From contig CANTUQ010000159.1 of assembly GCA_947683425.1 (NCBI GenBank), positions 5,532,001 through 5,596,000 on the forward strand: a stretch of DNA of 64,000 nucleotides, in the 5' to 3' direction. A model generated the notes under the pieces. It ran no database searches. It was given only the letters and a program-made list of their open reading frames with translations, and was not told where the DNA came from. Below are positions 35,762-49,517 of this stretch, piece after piece; within the stretch, counting starts at the first letter, position 1; each line of letters begins with the position of its first letter. The translations under genes and the position numbers were made by a program. The DNA comes from Excoecaria cochinchinensis (lineage: Eukaryota > Streptophyta > Magnoliopsida > Malpighiales > Euphorbiaceae).

Positions 35762-38700
35762 CTAAATAAGAATTTCGTCCTCGAAATTCTCACCTGAACT
35801 GAATAACTGCGGATACTGAGCTCTCATCGAATCCTCTGGCTCCCACGTCGCTTCTTCGACTCCATGATGGATCCATAATACTTTAACCAAAGGAATCTGC
35901 TTATTTCTCAACTACCTCACCTCTCGGGCTAGAATAGCTCGCGGTTCCTCATCATAAGAGAAGTCTGGCTGAACCTGGATATCCTGAACTGACAGAACAT
36001 GTGAAGGATCTGATCTGTACCGACGAAGCATCGAAGCATAGAACACATCGTGCAACTTTGCTAACTCCATCGGTAGCACCAATCTATAGGCTACAGGTCC
36101 TACCTTAGCCAAAATCTCATAAGGTCCAATGAAACGAGGACTAAGCTTACCTTTCTTGCCAAACCGAAGCACTTTCCTCCAAGGTGAAACCTTAAGGAAA
36201 ACCTTGTCCCCGATCTCAAAATGCACATCTTTCCTTTTCAAATTGGCATAAGACTTCTGTCGATCCTTTGCTGCCTTCAAATTCCGCTGCACTACTCTAA
36301 TCTTCTTGTCAGTATCTCTAACCAAGTCTGGTCCAATCACTGATCTCTCGGATAGCTCGGTCCAACAAACCGGAGTCCTACACTGACGACCATACAAAGC
36401 CTCATATGGTGCCATACCGATGCTCGACTGAAAACTGTTGTTGTAGGCAAACTCCATCAATGATGCATATCTGTCCCAACTACCCGGAAAGTCCAAAGCA
36501 CAAGCCCTCATCATATCCTCCAGAATCTGAATGACTCGCTCTGACTGACCATCGGTCTGAGGATGAAACACGGTACTGAAGTTCAACCTAGTGCCCAAAG
36601 CTCTTTGCAACTCCTTCCAAAACTTGGAAGTAAACCTCGGATCTCGATCTGACACTATGGATAAAGGCACACCATGCAACCGAACTATCTCATCCACATA
36701 GATACTGGCCAATCTGTCCATAGAGTAGTCTACTCTAACTGGCAGAAAGTGAGCTGACTTCGTAAGCCGATCCACTATAACCCAAACTGAATCATGTTTC
36801 CTCTGAGTCAAAGGCAAACCAGAAACGAAGTCCATGGCGATATCATCCCATTTCCACTCAGGAATGGATAAAGGCGTAAGTAATCCCGAAGGAACCTGAT
36901 GCTCGGCCTTTACCTGCTGACAAGTCAAGCACTTGGAAACAAAATCCACAATGTCTCTCTTCATACCGGACCACCAAAAGAATTGCTTCATGTCTCGATA
37001 CATCTTCTCACTGCTCGGATGCATAGTAAAGACTGTACTATGCGCCTCACTCATAAGCTGTCTCCTCAAATCCTCAGATTCTGGCACACACAGGCGATCT
37101 CTGATCATAAGTACCTCATTTTGAACTGAGAACTCTGACTGCTTACCCGATCTAACCCCATGCACAATCTGCTGAAGCCTCTGGTCATCTCTCTGAGCAT
37201 CCACAATACTCTGTCTCAAGGTAGGCTTCACACGCAACTGAGCAAGCAAAGCTCCATCAGAACCAAATCTCCATCTGAATCGCCTTAAGAACAAGGCTGA
37301 AACTGATTTCCGACTCAAAGCATCGGCGACTACATTAGCCTTACCAGGATGGTAATCCACAATGCAGTCGTAGTCCTTAAATAACTCAAGCCAACATCGC
37401 TGCCTCATGTTCAACTCTCTCTGTGAAAGGAAGTACTTCAAACTTTTGTGGTCCGAAAAGATCCTACACTTTTCCCCATACAGATAATGACGCCAAATCT
37501 TCAAAGTAAAGATTACGGCTGCCAACTCAAGATCATGTGTCGGATAGTTCCTCTCATGTGGCTTTAACTGACGAGAAGCATAAGCCACGACCTTACCTTC
37601 CTGCATCAGCACACATCCAAGACCAACACCCGAAGCATCACTGTAAATGACAAACTCTTTACCCGAGATGGGTTGAGTAAGAATAGGAGCCTCAACAAGC
37701 AACTGCTTTAACCGATCAAAACAAGCCTGGCATCTATCTGATCACTCAAATCTGACTCCTTTCCTCAATAATCTAGTCATCGGAGCAGCAATCACAGAAA
37801 ATCCTTTAACAAAGCGACGGTAGTAACCTGCTAAACCAAGGAAACTCCTCACTTCCTGAACATTTCTAGGCGCTTTCCAATCAACTATCGCCTCAATCTT
37901 GGCTGGATCTACCTGAATACCTCTAGCTGAAACAATGTGACCCAAGAATGACACTTCTCGAAGCCAGAAGTCACACTTGCTAAGCTTAGCAAACAACTGA
38001 TGCTCTCTCAACATCTGTAGAACTAATCGGAGATGTTCCTTATGTTCACTCTCATCCTTGGAATACACCAAGATGTCATCAATGAACACTACTACAAATC
38101 GATCTAAGTATGGCCTAAACACACGATTCATCAGATCCATAAAAGCCGCTAGAGCATTACTCAAACCAAACGGCATCACAAGAAACTCATAGTGGCCATA
38201 CCTAGTCCGAAATGCAGTCTTAACCACATCCGCATCCTGAACTCGAAGCTGGTAGTACCCTGATCGAAGATCTATCTTGGAGAAAACACCCGCACCTCGA
38301 AGCTGATCAAACAAATCTTCAATCCTAGGCAATGGATACTTATTCTTCACTGTAACTTTATTAATCTGCCTGTAGTCAATACACATCCGCAATGATCCAT
38401 CTTTCTTCTTGACAAACAGAACTGGAGCTCCCCATGGAGATATGCTCGGTCTAATAAACCCCTTATCCAATAACTCTTGTAGCTGAGATTTAAGTTCCCT
38501 CAACTCTACAGGAGCCATCCGATAAGGTGCTCTCGAAATAGGTGCAGTACCTGGCATAATCTTAATGGACAACTCAACCTCTCTCTCAGGAGGCAAACCA
38601 GGCAACTCGCTCGGGAACACATCACTAAACTGCCGCACTACAGGAATGTCCTCAATCTGAACCTGATCCCTCTTCGAATCTAACACAACTGCTAGAAAAG

Positions 38701-40351
38701 CCTCACATCCTTTCCTGATAAACCTCTTGGCTTGCATCGCAGAAATCACATTATTCACAGAACTAGCACCCAAACCTTTCAAAAACACAAGAGACTGACT
38801 TCTATCCCGAAGTACAACTGTCTTCTTATGGCAATCAACTATAGCCCGATGCTTACCCAACCAGTCCATACCCAGAATCAAATCAAACTCTCTGAAAGGC
38901 AACTCAATCAGATCCACTGGAAGCACAGCTCCCTCAACAATCAGAGGACAACTCCTAAAGACTCTACTCACACTGACACTATGCCCTAATGGACTGGTCA
39001 CACAAATCTCATAATCTAACTGATCAACTGAATGCAATTTATCAACAATTTTATCTGTGCACAAATATGAGTTTGTGGAACCAGGATCAATTAGAGCATA
39101 TAACTCAGTGTCATGGAGTAGGAACTTACCAGCAATAACATCAGGCGCATCCTGCTCATCTCTGGCTCTCATGGCATAGACTCTAACGGCACCCTGAGGA
39201 GGACGCTCAACAGTCTCAGAAGCAGCTCCATCTCTATGCCGACCACCTCGACCTCTACCTCGGCCTCTACCACGGGTAGCCTGAGAAGCATTCGAACCAA
39301 CCCTACTAGCTCCTCCCTGAGGTCCTGAATCCTCAATCGACTGGGGACAACTAGCCACACGGTGCTCAGTGCTCCCACATCTAAAACATCCACCAGTGAG
39401 CCACCTACACTCACCCCGGTGAGCCTTACTGCAATTCACACAAATAGGTATGGCATCAGATCTACCTCCCCTACCAGAACCTGACAAAGCTGCAGAACCC
39501 TGTCTTCTGCCTCTAGAAGCCAGACCAGAAGATAACTCGTCCTGTGGGTTCCTAGATCTCTTACCCGTTGAAGAACCTCCACGAGAAGAGTTCCTCCTCT
39601 GAGCTCTCTCTCTCAACACAGTCTCAGATAACTCGGCTCTCACAGCAGCCTCTACAATCTGATAATAACTGATCCCAGGTAAGCACATCAGAGAAATCAA
39701 AGCAATCTTCAAAGACTCATTTAACCCCGCTTCGAAATGCTTGCATCTAAAGTCATCAGTCATAACTCCACGTGGGGCATAGCGAGATAACCTATTGAAC
39801 TCTTACTCATACTCTGCTACAGACAAAGTCCTCTGCTTCAAACTCAAAAACTGCGCCCATCTCGCATCTCTATAAGTCTGAGTGATGTACTTCTTTATAA
39901 ACTCACCCTCAAAGAACTCCCAAGTAATCGGATCCGGTAGCTGAGGATGCCTACAAACCAATTCCCACCATTCAAATGCAGACCCTTGCAGAAGGACTAG
40001 TGCACACTCTGCCTGCTGATCGGGAGGACACCGAATCTCTCTCAAAGCACGCTTTACTTTATCTAACCATCTCTCAGCCAACTCAGATTCGTTCAAACCA
40101 GTGCCATAAAAATCTTCAACTCCTGCCCTTCTCAAATTTTCCATAGGTGCTCTAGGAGCAGTCACTCTCTCCAAAACCCTAGCCATGTCCTGATGCAGTC
40201 TGAACATAGCCTCAAAGGGCATGGCTGCGGCCTCGGGCTGGACCCTAGCATGCTGAGCCGACACAGTAACAGAAACAGACGGATCCACAGCTGGAGGATT
40301 CACACTCTCAGCGGATTCCTCAAGTGATCCACGAACAGAATTAGAAGCCAT
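35762..40351 (-). pseudogene. Tekay gag-pol polyprotein, internal region 1 (three in-frame stops)
   Basis: One frame of about 1,530 codons runs from ATG at 40351 (MASNSVRGSLEESAESVNPP) to TAG at 35762-35764. Domains in order: gag (WEFFEGEFIKKYI, DFRCKHFEAGLN), CCHC knuckle CFRCGSTEHRVASC, protease LIDPGSTNSYL, RT (APYRMAPVELRELKSQLQEL, FIDDILVYS), RNase H (YSDASGVGLGCV, TDALSRK-type end), integrase (CLTCQQVKAEHQVP, MDFVSGLPLTQ, SDRDPRF, TDGQSERVIQ) and a chromodomain (IPLVKVLW...EEATWEPE). Stops: TAA at 39803-39805 in gag, TGA at 37742-37744 between RT and RNase H, TAG at 35912-35914 just before the chromodomain. Catalytic motifs are otherwise intact. All three stops are shared with internal region 2. 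Confidence 0.92.
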
Positions 40352-40456
40352 CTAAACAAACAAGAAACAACAGCATCAGCCAACACAGATCTAGACATAT
40401 ACACATCTAAGAAACTCAGAACAATCACAACAACACCCAGAAATGCCTAAACCTAT

Positions 40457-40468
40457 GCTCTGATACCA
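40457..40468 (-). promoter_or_regulatory. Primer-binding site, array internal region 1
   Basis: The minus strand has TGGTATCAGAGC, the initiator tRNA-Met site, five bases from LTR B. The equivalent for internal region 2 is 47660-47671. Confidence 0.88.
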
Positions 40469-41615
40469 CAAACTGTAACACCCCCTTCCCATACGTAGGC
40501 GATCCCATCCGATAAGGAGTGAGATGCCGTATGAGTCAAGGTGTCACCAAACAATAGCAAAGCAAAACATACATTCATAAATACAGAATAATTAAAAACT
40601 TTACATGCAGAAAGCAAAAGCTGATCATGCATTACTATAATAAACTATTACAATAATGATCTGATCAACTAGCTGATACAAAATAATATTACATGTCCAA
40701 AATATAATTACAAAACCGGAAGCTGATACATGAGAGTTCTATACAAAAAGAATCATCAACTATACAAAAGGAGCCCTACACTAAAAACTTCCTGTGTTGG
40801 CTTGATGACGGCGACTCTCGAATCAAAATTCTTCCGCACCTGCACGGGTAAAAACACCGTGCTAAGCGATAAACGCTTAGTGGGGAAACACACATAAATA
40901 ATGGACGGCCATTCACAATGGTCGTCAAGGCAATTCACATTCACAAGGACAATATGCAAAGGCTAAAACATAATCCATATAAACATGCTCATATAATAAA
41001 GCCATACAATCAGTATTTCATAATCATATTCATTCAGAAATAATCCGATATACACTACATCGATATACTCATTCAGATAATCCATTTATAGCCAAATCAG
41101 ATCAGAGCAGTTCAAATAAACATTAAAAGAACACCTGCTGACTCTAGGTAGTGGATAACGAGTGTACAGACAGTACTTTCCGGGTACGAGCCGATTACAG
41201 ACAGTACATTACGGGTACGAATCGATTAAACCATTATACTTTAACTTTCACAGATATTTTCAAAAGGGACCTTAAACAAGATCCAATACAGAAAAGGGTT
41301 CGCGAGGAACCAAACGGGGACCTGATCGGGGTCCAAACAGAACTATGGGTTGCAGCTAATAGACTCTATTAGGCATGCCTAACTATCCACTTACTTAACT
41401 CTAGCAGGCTATGCGTCACTCAAATCAAATAACAGAATATCGTGTACAAACATCAGAAAAATCATGGTATTAAGCATATCGAAGAATTTAAAAGTATGAC
41501 ATGCATCACACTGCAGTAAAGTCCATTCGGAAGAAATACCAAATTCATTTCTAAGTTAAAAAAAATTGGGAAATTTCGGAAATACGGCTGAACGGAGAAA
41601 CGGGCGAGGTTGGCT

Positions 41616-41990
41616 GGTCACGAGGCGTGACTGGCCTCCTCACCAGGCAGGTCACGCGACGTGACCGAGGGTCACGCCTCGTGACTTGCTTGTCCCTCGC
41701 AGATCACGTTGCGTGATCACGCAACGTCTCTCGCCGGTCACGCGACGTGACTGAGGGTCACGTCCCGTGATTGGCTTCTTCTTCAGCTGGTCATGCGACT
41801 GGCCTTCTCTCTTAGGCTGGTCACGAGGCGTGACGGGGAGTCACGTCTCGTGACTGGCCTCAATTAAGCTGGTCACGAGCTATGGTAGGCAGCCACAACT
41901 CGTGACCGGCCTCAAGCTGGCAGGTCACGAGGCGTGACCTGAGGTCACGTCTCGTGACTTGCCCCTCTACTTGGCGAGTCACGCGACAAA
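41616..41990 (-). repeat. CpG-rich dyad array, TCACG...CGTGA type (LTR B)
   Basis: Same dyad class as LTR A, with a single GATCACGTTGCGTGATC unit instead of several. Confidence 0.88.
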
Positions 41991-42266
41991 GGGAATTTCA
42001 ACAGTAATCGATTTCCAGATTTTCCCCAGAACACAAAAATCAATCCAAATTTGATTCAAAACCAATAAAACCTGTTCTTACCTTCCAGAAATCATCTCAA
42101 ACAATATAGGCAACATTTATACAACTAAATTCAACATTTAAACAACTAAATCAATTCAAGAATAATAGCATTCAAACTTCTCAAGAACAAAAACCCTAGA
42201 AAATTTACAGTAACTTAAAATCACACAAATCACAATCAATTGTTCCCAAACCTGGAATCTAAGCTT

Positions 42267-42326
42267 CTAACACTTAGTCCCACTGCTCCCAGCAACCTCC
42301 TTGCCTTTGGGATCGCGAGGAGCCTC
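42267..42326 (-). other. Candidate conserved mini-exon in LTR B
   Basis: Identical frame to LTR A (EAPRDPKGKEVAGSSGTKC, then TAG), with the same acceptor and donor setting. Confidence 0.5.
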
Positions 42327-42964
42327 AACTAAACACAAATATCCAACATGCAAAACCCTAAGTTAAACCTAAGCTCAAGGAAGAAGAAGAAGATGAAGTA
42401 AATGGAAAGAAAGTTAAGGAAATGCAGTGACTTACCAACAAAAGATGCAAAGAGAGATTAACTCCACCAATTCCAACTTGAATCCACACCACAATGCTTA
42501 GAGTAAGGAAAATGAAGAAGAAGAAGAGGGTGATGAGAAGAAAAGAAAGAAACGTAAATCTGAATTTCCTTTCTTTCATTCCCTTTTCTTTTTCCTTTCT
42601 TTGCCCTAAGTATGTGTCCAATTCTAACTGGTGAAGCTAACCACTCACACCCAAACTAACATGCATTACACACACCCAAAGTAATCTCACTTAAATGCAC
42701 CCTACAATGGTATGAGCAAACGTACACAAACATGTCCCAACTTAAAACACCCTATTATGGTATGCTCAAGTGCACACAATTATTTCTCAATTAATTAACA
42801 CACTAATGCAATGTATGCACCCACATACTAACAAAACCCCAAAAACATACATTTTACTAAAATACCCTTATGAAATGCCGAACACATGCGAATGCTTACG
42901 CATACAGACAGACAGACAGGCTCATTCTACTAGGGGGTAAATGGGGTGTGACAACTCTCCCCTA

Positions 42965-45900
42965 CTAAATAAGAATTTCGTCCTCGAAATTCTCACCTGA
43001 ACTGAATAACTGCGGATACTGAGCTCTCATCGAATCCTCTGGCTCCCACGTCGCTTCTTCGACTCCATGATGGATCCATAATACTTTAACCAAAGGAATC
43101 TGCTTATTTCTCAACTACCTCACCTCTCGGGCTAGAATAGCTCGCGGTTCCTCATCATAAGAGAAGTTTGGCTGAACCTGGATATCCTGAACTGACAGAA
43201 CATGTGAAGGATCTGATCTGTACCGACGAAGCATCGAAACATAGAACACATCGTGCAACTTTGCTAACTCCATCGGTAGCACCAATCTATAGGCTACAGG
43301 TCCTACCTTAGCCAAAATCTCATAAGGTCCAATGAAACGAGGACTTAGCTTACCTTTCTTGCCAAACCGAAGAACTTTCCTCCAAGGTGAAACCTTAAGG
43401 AAAACCTTGTCCCCGATCTCAAAATGCACATCTTTCCTTTTCAAATTGGCATAAGACTTCTGTCGATCCTTTGCTGCCTTCAAATTCCGCTGCACTACTC
43501 TAATCTTCTCGTCAGTATCTCTAACCAAGTCTGGTCCAATCACTGATCTCTCGGATAGCTCGGTCCAACAAACCGGAGTCCTACACTGACGACCATACAA
43601 AGCCTCATATGGTGCCATACCGATGCTCGACTGAAAACTGTTGTTGTAGGCAAACTCCATCAATGATGCATATCTGTCCCAACTACCCGGAAAGTCCAAA
43701 GCACAAGCCCTCATCATATCCTCCAGAATCTGAATGACTCACTCTGACTGACCATCGGTCTGAGGATGAAACGCGGTACTGAAGTTCAACCTAGTGCCCA
43801 AAGCTCTTTGCAACTCCTTCCAAAACTTGGAAGTAAACCTCGGATCTCGATCTGACACTATGGATAAAGGCACACCATGCAACCGAACTATCTCATCCAC
43901 ATAGATACTGGCCAATCTGTCCATAGAGTAGTCTACTCTAACTGGCAGAAAGTGAGCTGACTTCGTAAGCCGATCCACTATAACCCAAACTGAATCATGT
44001 TTCCTCTGAGTCAAAGGCAAACCAGAAACGAAGTCCATGGCGATATCATCCCATTTTCACTCAGGAATGGATAAAGGCGTAAGCAATCCCGAAGGAACCT
44101 GATGCTCGGCCTTTACCTGCTGACAAGTCAAGCACTTGGAAACAAAATCCACAATGTCTCTCTTCATACCGGACCACCAAAAGAATTGCTTCATGTCTCG
44201 ATACATCTTCTCACTGCTCGGATGCATAGTAAAGACTGTACTATGCGCCTCACTCATAAGCTGTCTCCTCAAATCCTCAGATTCTGGCACACACAGGCGA
44301 TCTCTGATCATAAGTACCTCATTTTGAACTGAGAACTCTGACTGCTTACCCGATCTAACCCCATGCACAATCTGCTGAAGCCTCTGGTCATCTCTCTGAG
44401 CATCCACAATACTCTGTCTCAAGGTAGGCTTCACACGCAACTGAGCAAGCAAAGCTCCATCAGAACCAAATCTCCATCTGAATCGCCTCAAGAACAAGGC
44501 TGAAACTAATTTCCGACTCAAAGCATCGGCGACTACATTAGCCTTACTAGGATGGTAATCCACAATGCAGTCGTAGTCCTTAAATAACTCAAGCCAACAT
44601 CGCTGCCTCATGTTCAACTCTCCCTGTGAAAGGAAGTACTTCAAACTTTTGTGGTCCGAAAAGATCCTACACTTTTCCCCATACAGATAATGACGCCAAA
44701 TCTTCAAAGCAAAGATTACGGCTGCCAACTCAAGATCATGTGTCGGATAGTTCCTCTCATGTGGTTTTAACTGACGAGAAGCATAAGCCACGACCTTACC
44801 TTCCTGCATCAGCACACATCCAAGACCAACACCCGAAGCATCACTGTAAATGACAAACTCTTTACCCGAGATGGGTTGAGTAAGAATAGGAGCCTCAACA
44901 AGCAACTGCTTTAACCGATCAAAACAAGCCTGGCATCTATCTGATCACTCAAATCTGACTCCTTTCCTCAATAATCTAGTCATCGGAGCAGCAATCACAG
45001 AAAATCCTTTAACAAAGCGACGGTAGTAACCTGCTAAACCAAGGAAACTCCTCACTTCCTGAACATTTCTAGGCGCTTTCCAATCAACTATCGCCTCAAT
45101 CTTGGCTGGATCTACCTGAATACCTCTAGCTGAAACAATGTGACCCAAGAATGACACTTCTCGAAGCCAGAAGTCACACTTGCTAAGCTTAGCAAACAAC
45201 TGATGCTCTCTCAACATCTGTAGAACTAATCGGAGATGTTCCTTATGCTCACTCTCATCCTTGGAATACACCAAGATGTCATCAATGAACACTACTACAA
45301 ATCGATCTAAGTATGGCCTAAACACACGATTCATCAGATCCATAAAAGCCGCTAGAGCATTAGTCAAACCAAACGGCATCACAAGAAACTCATAGTGGCC
45401 ATACCTAGTCCGAAATGCAGTCTTAACCACATCCGCATCCTGAACTCGAAGCTGGTAGTACCCTGATCGAAGATCTATCTTGGAGAAAACACCCGCACCT
45501 CGAAGCTGATCAAACAAATCTTCAATCCTAGGCAATGGATACTTATTCTTCACTGTAACTTTATTAATCTGCCTGTAGTCAATACACATCCGCAATGATC
45601 CATCTTTCTTCTTGACAAACAGAACTGGAGCTCCCCATGGAGATATGCTCGGTCTAATAAACCCCTTATCCAATAACTCTTGTAGCTGAGATTTAAGTTC
45701 CCTCAACTCTACAGGAGCCATCCGATAAGGTGCTCTCGAAATAGGTGCAGTACCTGGCATAATCTTAATGGACAACTCAACCTCTCTCTCAGGAGGCAAA
45801 CCAGGCAACTCGCTCAGGAACACATCACTAAACTGCCGCACTACAGGAATGTCCTCAATCTGAACCTGATCCCTCTTGGAATCTAACACAACTGCTAGAA

Positions 45901-47554
45901 AAGCCTCACATCCTTTCCTGATAAACCTCTTGGCTTGCATCGCAGAAATCACATTATTCACAGAACTAGCACCCAAACCTTTCAAAAACACAAGAGACTG
46001 ACTTCTATCCCGAAGTACAACTGTCTTCCTATGGCAATCAACTACAGCCCGATGCTTACCCAACCAGTCCATACCCAGAATCAAATCAAACTCTCTGAAA
46101 GGCAACTCAATCAGATCCACTGGAAGCACAGCTCCCTCAACAATCAGAGGACAACTCCTAAAGACTCTACTCACACTGACACTATGCCCTAATGGACTGG
46201 TCACACAAATCTCATAATCTAACTGATCAACTGAATGCAATTTATCAACAATTTTATCTGTGCACAAATATGAGTTTGTGGAACCAGGATCAATTAGAGC
46301 GTATAACTCAGTGTCATGGAGTAGGAACTTACCAGCAATAACATCAGGCGCATCCTGCTCATCTCTGGCTCTCATGGCATAGACTCTAAGGGCACCCTGA
46401 GGAGGACGCTCAACAGTCTCAGAAGCAGCTCCATCTCTATGCCGACCACCTCGACCTCTACCTCGGCCTCTACCACGGGTAGCCTGAGAAGCATTCGAAC
46501 CAACCCTACTAGCTCCTCCCTGAGGTCCTGAATCCTCAATCGACTGGGGACAACTAGCCACACGGTGCTCAGTGCTCCCACATCTAAAACATCCACCAGT
46601 GAGCCACCTACACTCACCCCGGTGAGCCTTACTGCAATTCACACAAATAGGTATGGCATCAGATCTACCTCCCCTACCAGAACCTGACAAAGCTGCAGAA
46701 CCCTGTCTTCTACCTCTAGAAGCCAGACCAGAAGATAACTCGTCCTGTGGGTTCCTAGATCTCTTACCCGTTGAAGAACCTCCACGAGAAGAGTTCCTCC
46801 TCTGAGCTCTCTCTCTCAACACAGTCTCAGATAACTCGGCTCTCACAGCAGCCTCTACAATCTGATAATAACTGATCCCAGGTAAGCACATCAGAGAAAT
46901 CAAAGCAATCTTCAAAGACTCATTTAACCCCGCTTCGAAATGCTTGCATCTAAAGTCATCAATCATAACTCCACGTGGGGCATAGCGAGATAACCTATTG
47001 AACTCTTACTCATACTCTGCTACAGACAAAGTCCTCTGCTTCAAACTCAAAAACTGCGCCCATCTCGCATCTCTATAAGTCTGAGTGATGTACTTCTTTA
47101 TAAACTCACCCTCAAAGAACTCCCAAGTAATCGGATCCGGTAGCTGAGGATGCCTACAAACCAATTCCCACCATTCAAATGCAGACCCTTGCAGAAGGAC
47201 TAGTGCACACTCTGCCTGCTGATCGGGAGGACACCGAATCTCTCTCAAAGCACGCTTTACTTTATCTAACCATCTCTCAGCCAACTCAGATTCGTTCAAA
47301 CCAGTGCCATAAAAATCTTCAACTCCTGCCCTTCTCAAATTTTCCATAGGTGCTCTAGGAGCAGTCACTCTCTCCAAAACCCTAGCCATGTCCTGATGCA
47401 GTCTGAACATAGCCTCAAAGGGCATGGCTGCGGCCTCGAGCTGGACCCTAGCATGCTGAGCCGACACAGTAACAGAAACAGACGGATCCATAGCTGGAGG
47501 ATTCACACTCTCAGCGGATTCCTCAAGTGATCCACGAACAGAATTAGAAGCCAT
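42965..47554 (-). pseudogene. Tekay gag-pol polyprotein, internal region 2 (five in-frame stops)
   Basis: Same architecture as internal region 1, shifted by 7203 bp, with ATG at 47554. Shared stops: TAA 47006-47008, TGA 44945-44947, TAG 43115-43117. Two private stops lie in integrase: TGA 44057-44059, replacing Trp in PEWKWDD, and TGA 43739-43741, replacing Arg directly after TDGQSE. Both private stops are G-to-A or C-to-T transitions, as methyl-CpG or RNA-directed methylation decay often gives, but other causes are possible. A few dozen other substitutions separate it from region 1. Non-functional. Confidence 0.92.
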
Positions 47555-47659
47555 CTAAACAAACAAGAAACAACAGCATCAGCCAACACAGATCTAGACA
47601 TATACACATCTAAGAAACTCAGAACAATCACAACAACACCCAGAAATGCCTAAACCTAT

Positions 47660-47671
47660 GCTCTGATACCA
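47660..47671 (-). promoter_or_regulatory. Primer-binding site, array internal region 2
   Basis: The minus strand has TGGTATCAGAGC, five bases from LTR C (starts 47677). Confidence 0.88.
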
Positions 47672-48818
47672 CAAACTGTAACACCCCCTTCCCATACGTA
47701 GGCGATCCCATCCGATAAGGAGTGAGATGCCGTATGAGTCAAGGTGTCACCAAACAATAGCAAAGCAAAACATACATTCATAAATACAGAATAATTAAAA
47801 ACTTTACATGCAGAAAGCAAAAGCTGATCATGCATTACTATAATAAACTATTACAATAATGATCTGATCAACTAGCTGATACAAAATAATATTACATGTC
47901 CAAAATATAATTACAAAACCGGAAGCTGATACATGAGAGTTCTATACAAAAAGAATCATCAACTATACAAAAGGAGCCCTACACTAAAAACTTCCTGTGT
48001 TGGCTTGATGACGGCGACTCTCGAATCAAAATTCTTCCGCACCTGCACGGGTAAAAACACCGTGCTAAGCGATAAACGCTTAGTGGGGAAACACACATAA
48101 ATAATGGACGGCCATTCACAATGGTCGTCAAGGCAATTCACATTCACAAGGACAATATGCAAAGGCTAAAACATAATCCATATAAACATGCTCATATAAT
48201 AAAGCCATACAATCAGTATTTCATAATCATATTCATTCAGAAATAATCCGATATACACTACATCGATATACTCATTCAGATAATCCATTTATAGCCAAAT
48301 CAGATCAGAGCAGTTCAAATAAACATTAAAAGAACACCTGCTGACTCTAGGTAGTGGATAACGAGTGTACAGACAGTACTTTCCGGGTACGAGCCGATTA
48401 CAGACAGTACATTACGGGTACGAATCGATTAAACCATTATACTTTACCTTTCACAGATATTTTCAAAAGGGACCTTAAACAAGATCCAATACAGAAAAGG
48501 GTTCGCGAGGAACCAAACGGGGACCTGATCGGGGTCCAAACAGAACTATGGGCTGCAGCTAATAGACTCTATTAGGCATGCCTAACTATCAACTTACTTA
48601 ACTCAAGCAGGCTATGCGTCACTTAAATCAAATAACAGAATATCGTGTACAAACATCAGAAAAATCATGGTATTAAGCATATCGAAGCATTTAAAAGTAT
48701 GACATGCATCACACTGCAGTAAAGTCCATTCGGAAGAAATACCAAATTCATTTCTGAGTTAAAAAAAAATTGGGAAATTTCGGAAAAACGGCTGAACGGA
48801 GAAACGGGCGAGGTTGGC

Positions 48819-49180
48819 TGGTCACGAGGCGTGACTGGCCTCCTCACCAGGCAGGTCACGCGACGTGACCGAGGGTCACGCCTCGTGACTTGCTTGTCCC
48901 TCGCAGATCATGCAACGTCTCTCGCTGGTCACGCGACGTGACTGAGGGTCACGTCCCGTGATTGGCTTCTTCTTCAGCTTGTCATGCGACTGGCCTTCTC
49001 TCTTAGGCTGGTCACGAGGCGTGACGGGGAGTCACGTCTCGTGATTGGCCTCAATTAAGCTGGTCACGAGCTATGGTAGGCAGCCACAACTCGTGACCGG
49101 CCTCAAGCTGGCAGGTCACGAGGCGTGACCTGAGGTCACGTCTCGTGACTTGCCCCTCTACTTGGCGAGTCACGCGACAA
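48819..49180 (-). repeat. CpG-rich dyad array, TCACG...CGTGA type (LTR C)
   Basis: The shortest of the three arrays. GATCACGTTGCGTGATC has collapsed to GATCATGCAACG. It shows contraction of dyad units relative to A and B. Confidence 0.87.
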
Positions 49181-49457
49181 AGGGAATTTCAATAGTAATC
49201 GATTTCCAGATTTTCCCCAGAACACAAAAATCAATCCAAATTTGATTCAAAACCAATAAAACCTGTTCTTACCTTCCAGAAATCATCTCAAACAATATAG
49301 GCAACATTTATACAACTCAATTCAACATTTAAACAACTAAATCAATTCAAGAATAATAGCATTCAAACTTCTCAAGAACAAAAACCCTAGAAAATTTACA
49401 GTAACTTAAAATCACACAAATCACAATCAATTGTTCCCAAACCTGGAATCTAAGCTT

Positions 49458-49517
49458 CTAACACTTAGTCCCACTGCTCCCAGCAACCTCCTTGCCTTTG
49501 GGATCGCGAGGAGCCTC
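49458..49517 (-). other. Candidate conserved mini-exon in LTR C
   Basis: Identical frame to LTRs A and B, with acceptor and donor at the same offsets. Confidence 0.5.

Larger units (their letters stand above)
40474..42953 (-). mobile_element. LTR B of the Tekay array (mosaic middle LTR)
   Basis: 2480 bp. Up to 42191 it shares C's bases wherever A and C differ (for example ATTACATGT, AAAAGGAGCC, TATGGTAGGC, ACAAAAACCC). At 42810, 42909 and in GGGGGTAAATGG near 42937 it shares A's bases against C. It contains the double hairpin 40842-40881, dyad array 41616-41990 and mini-exon 42267-42326. Confidence 0.92.

Noticed and set aside
36899..37129. Plus-strand frames inside the array polyproteins (for example 36899-37129 and 38732-38989, with copies 7203 bp further on)
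   Set aside because: Antisense shadows of conserved pol and protease coding sequence.
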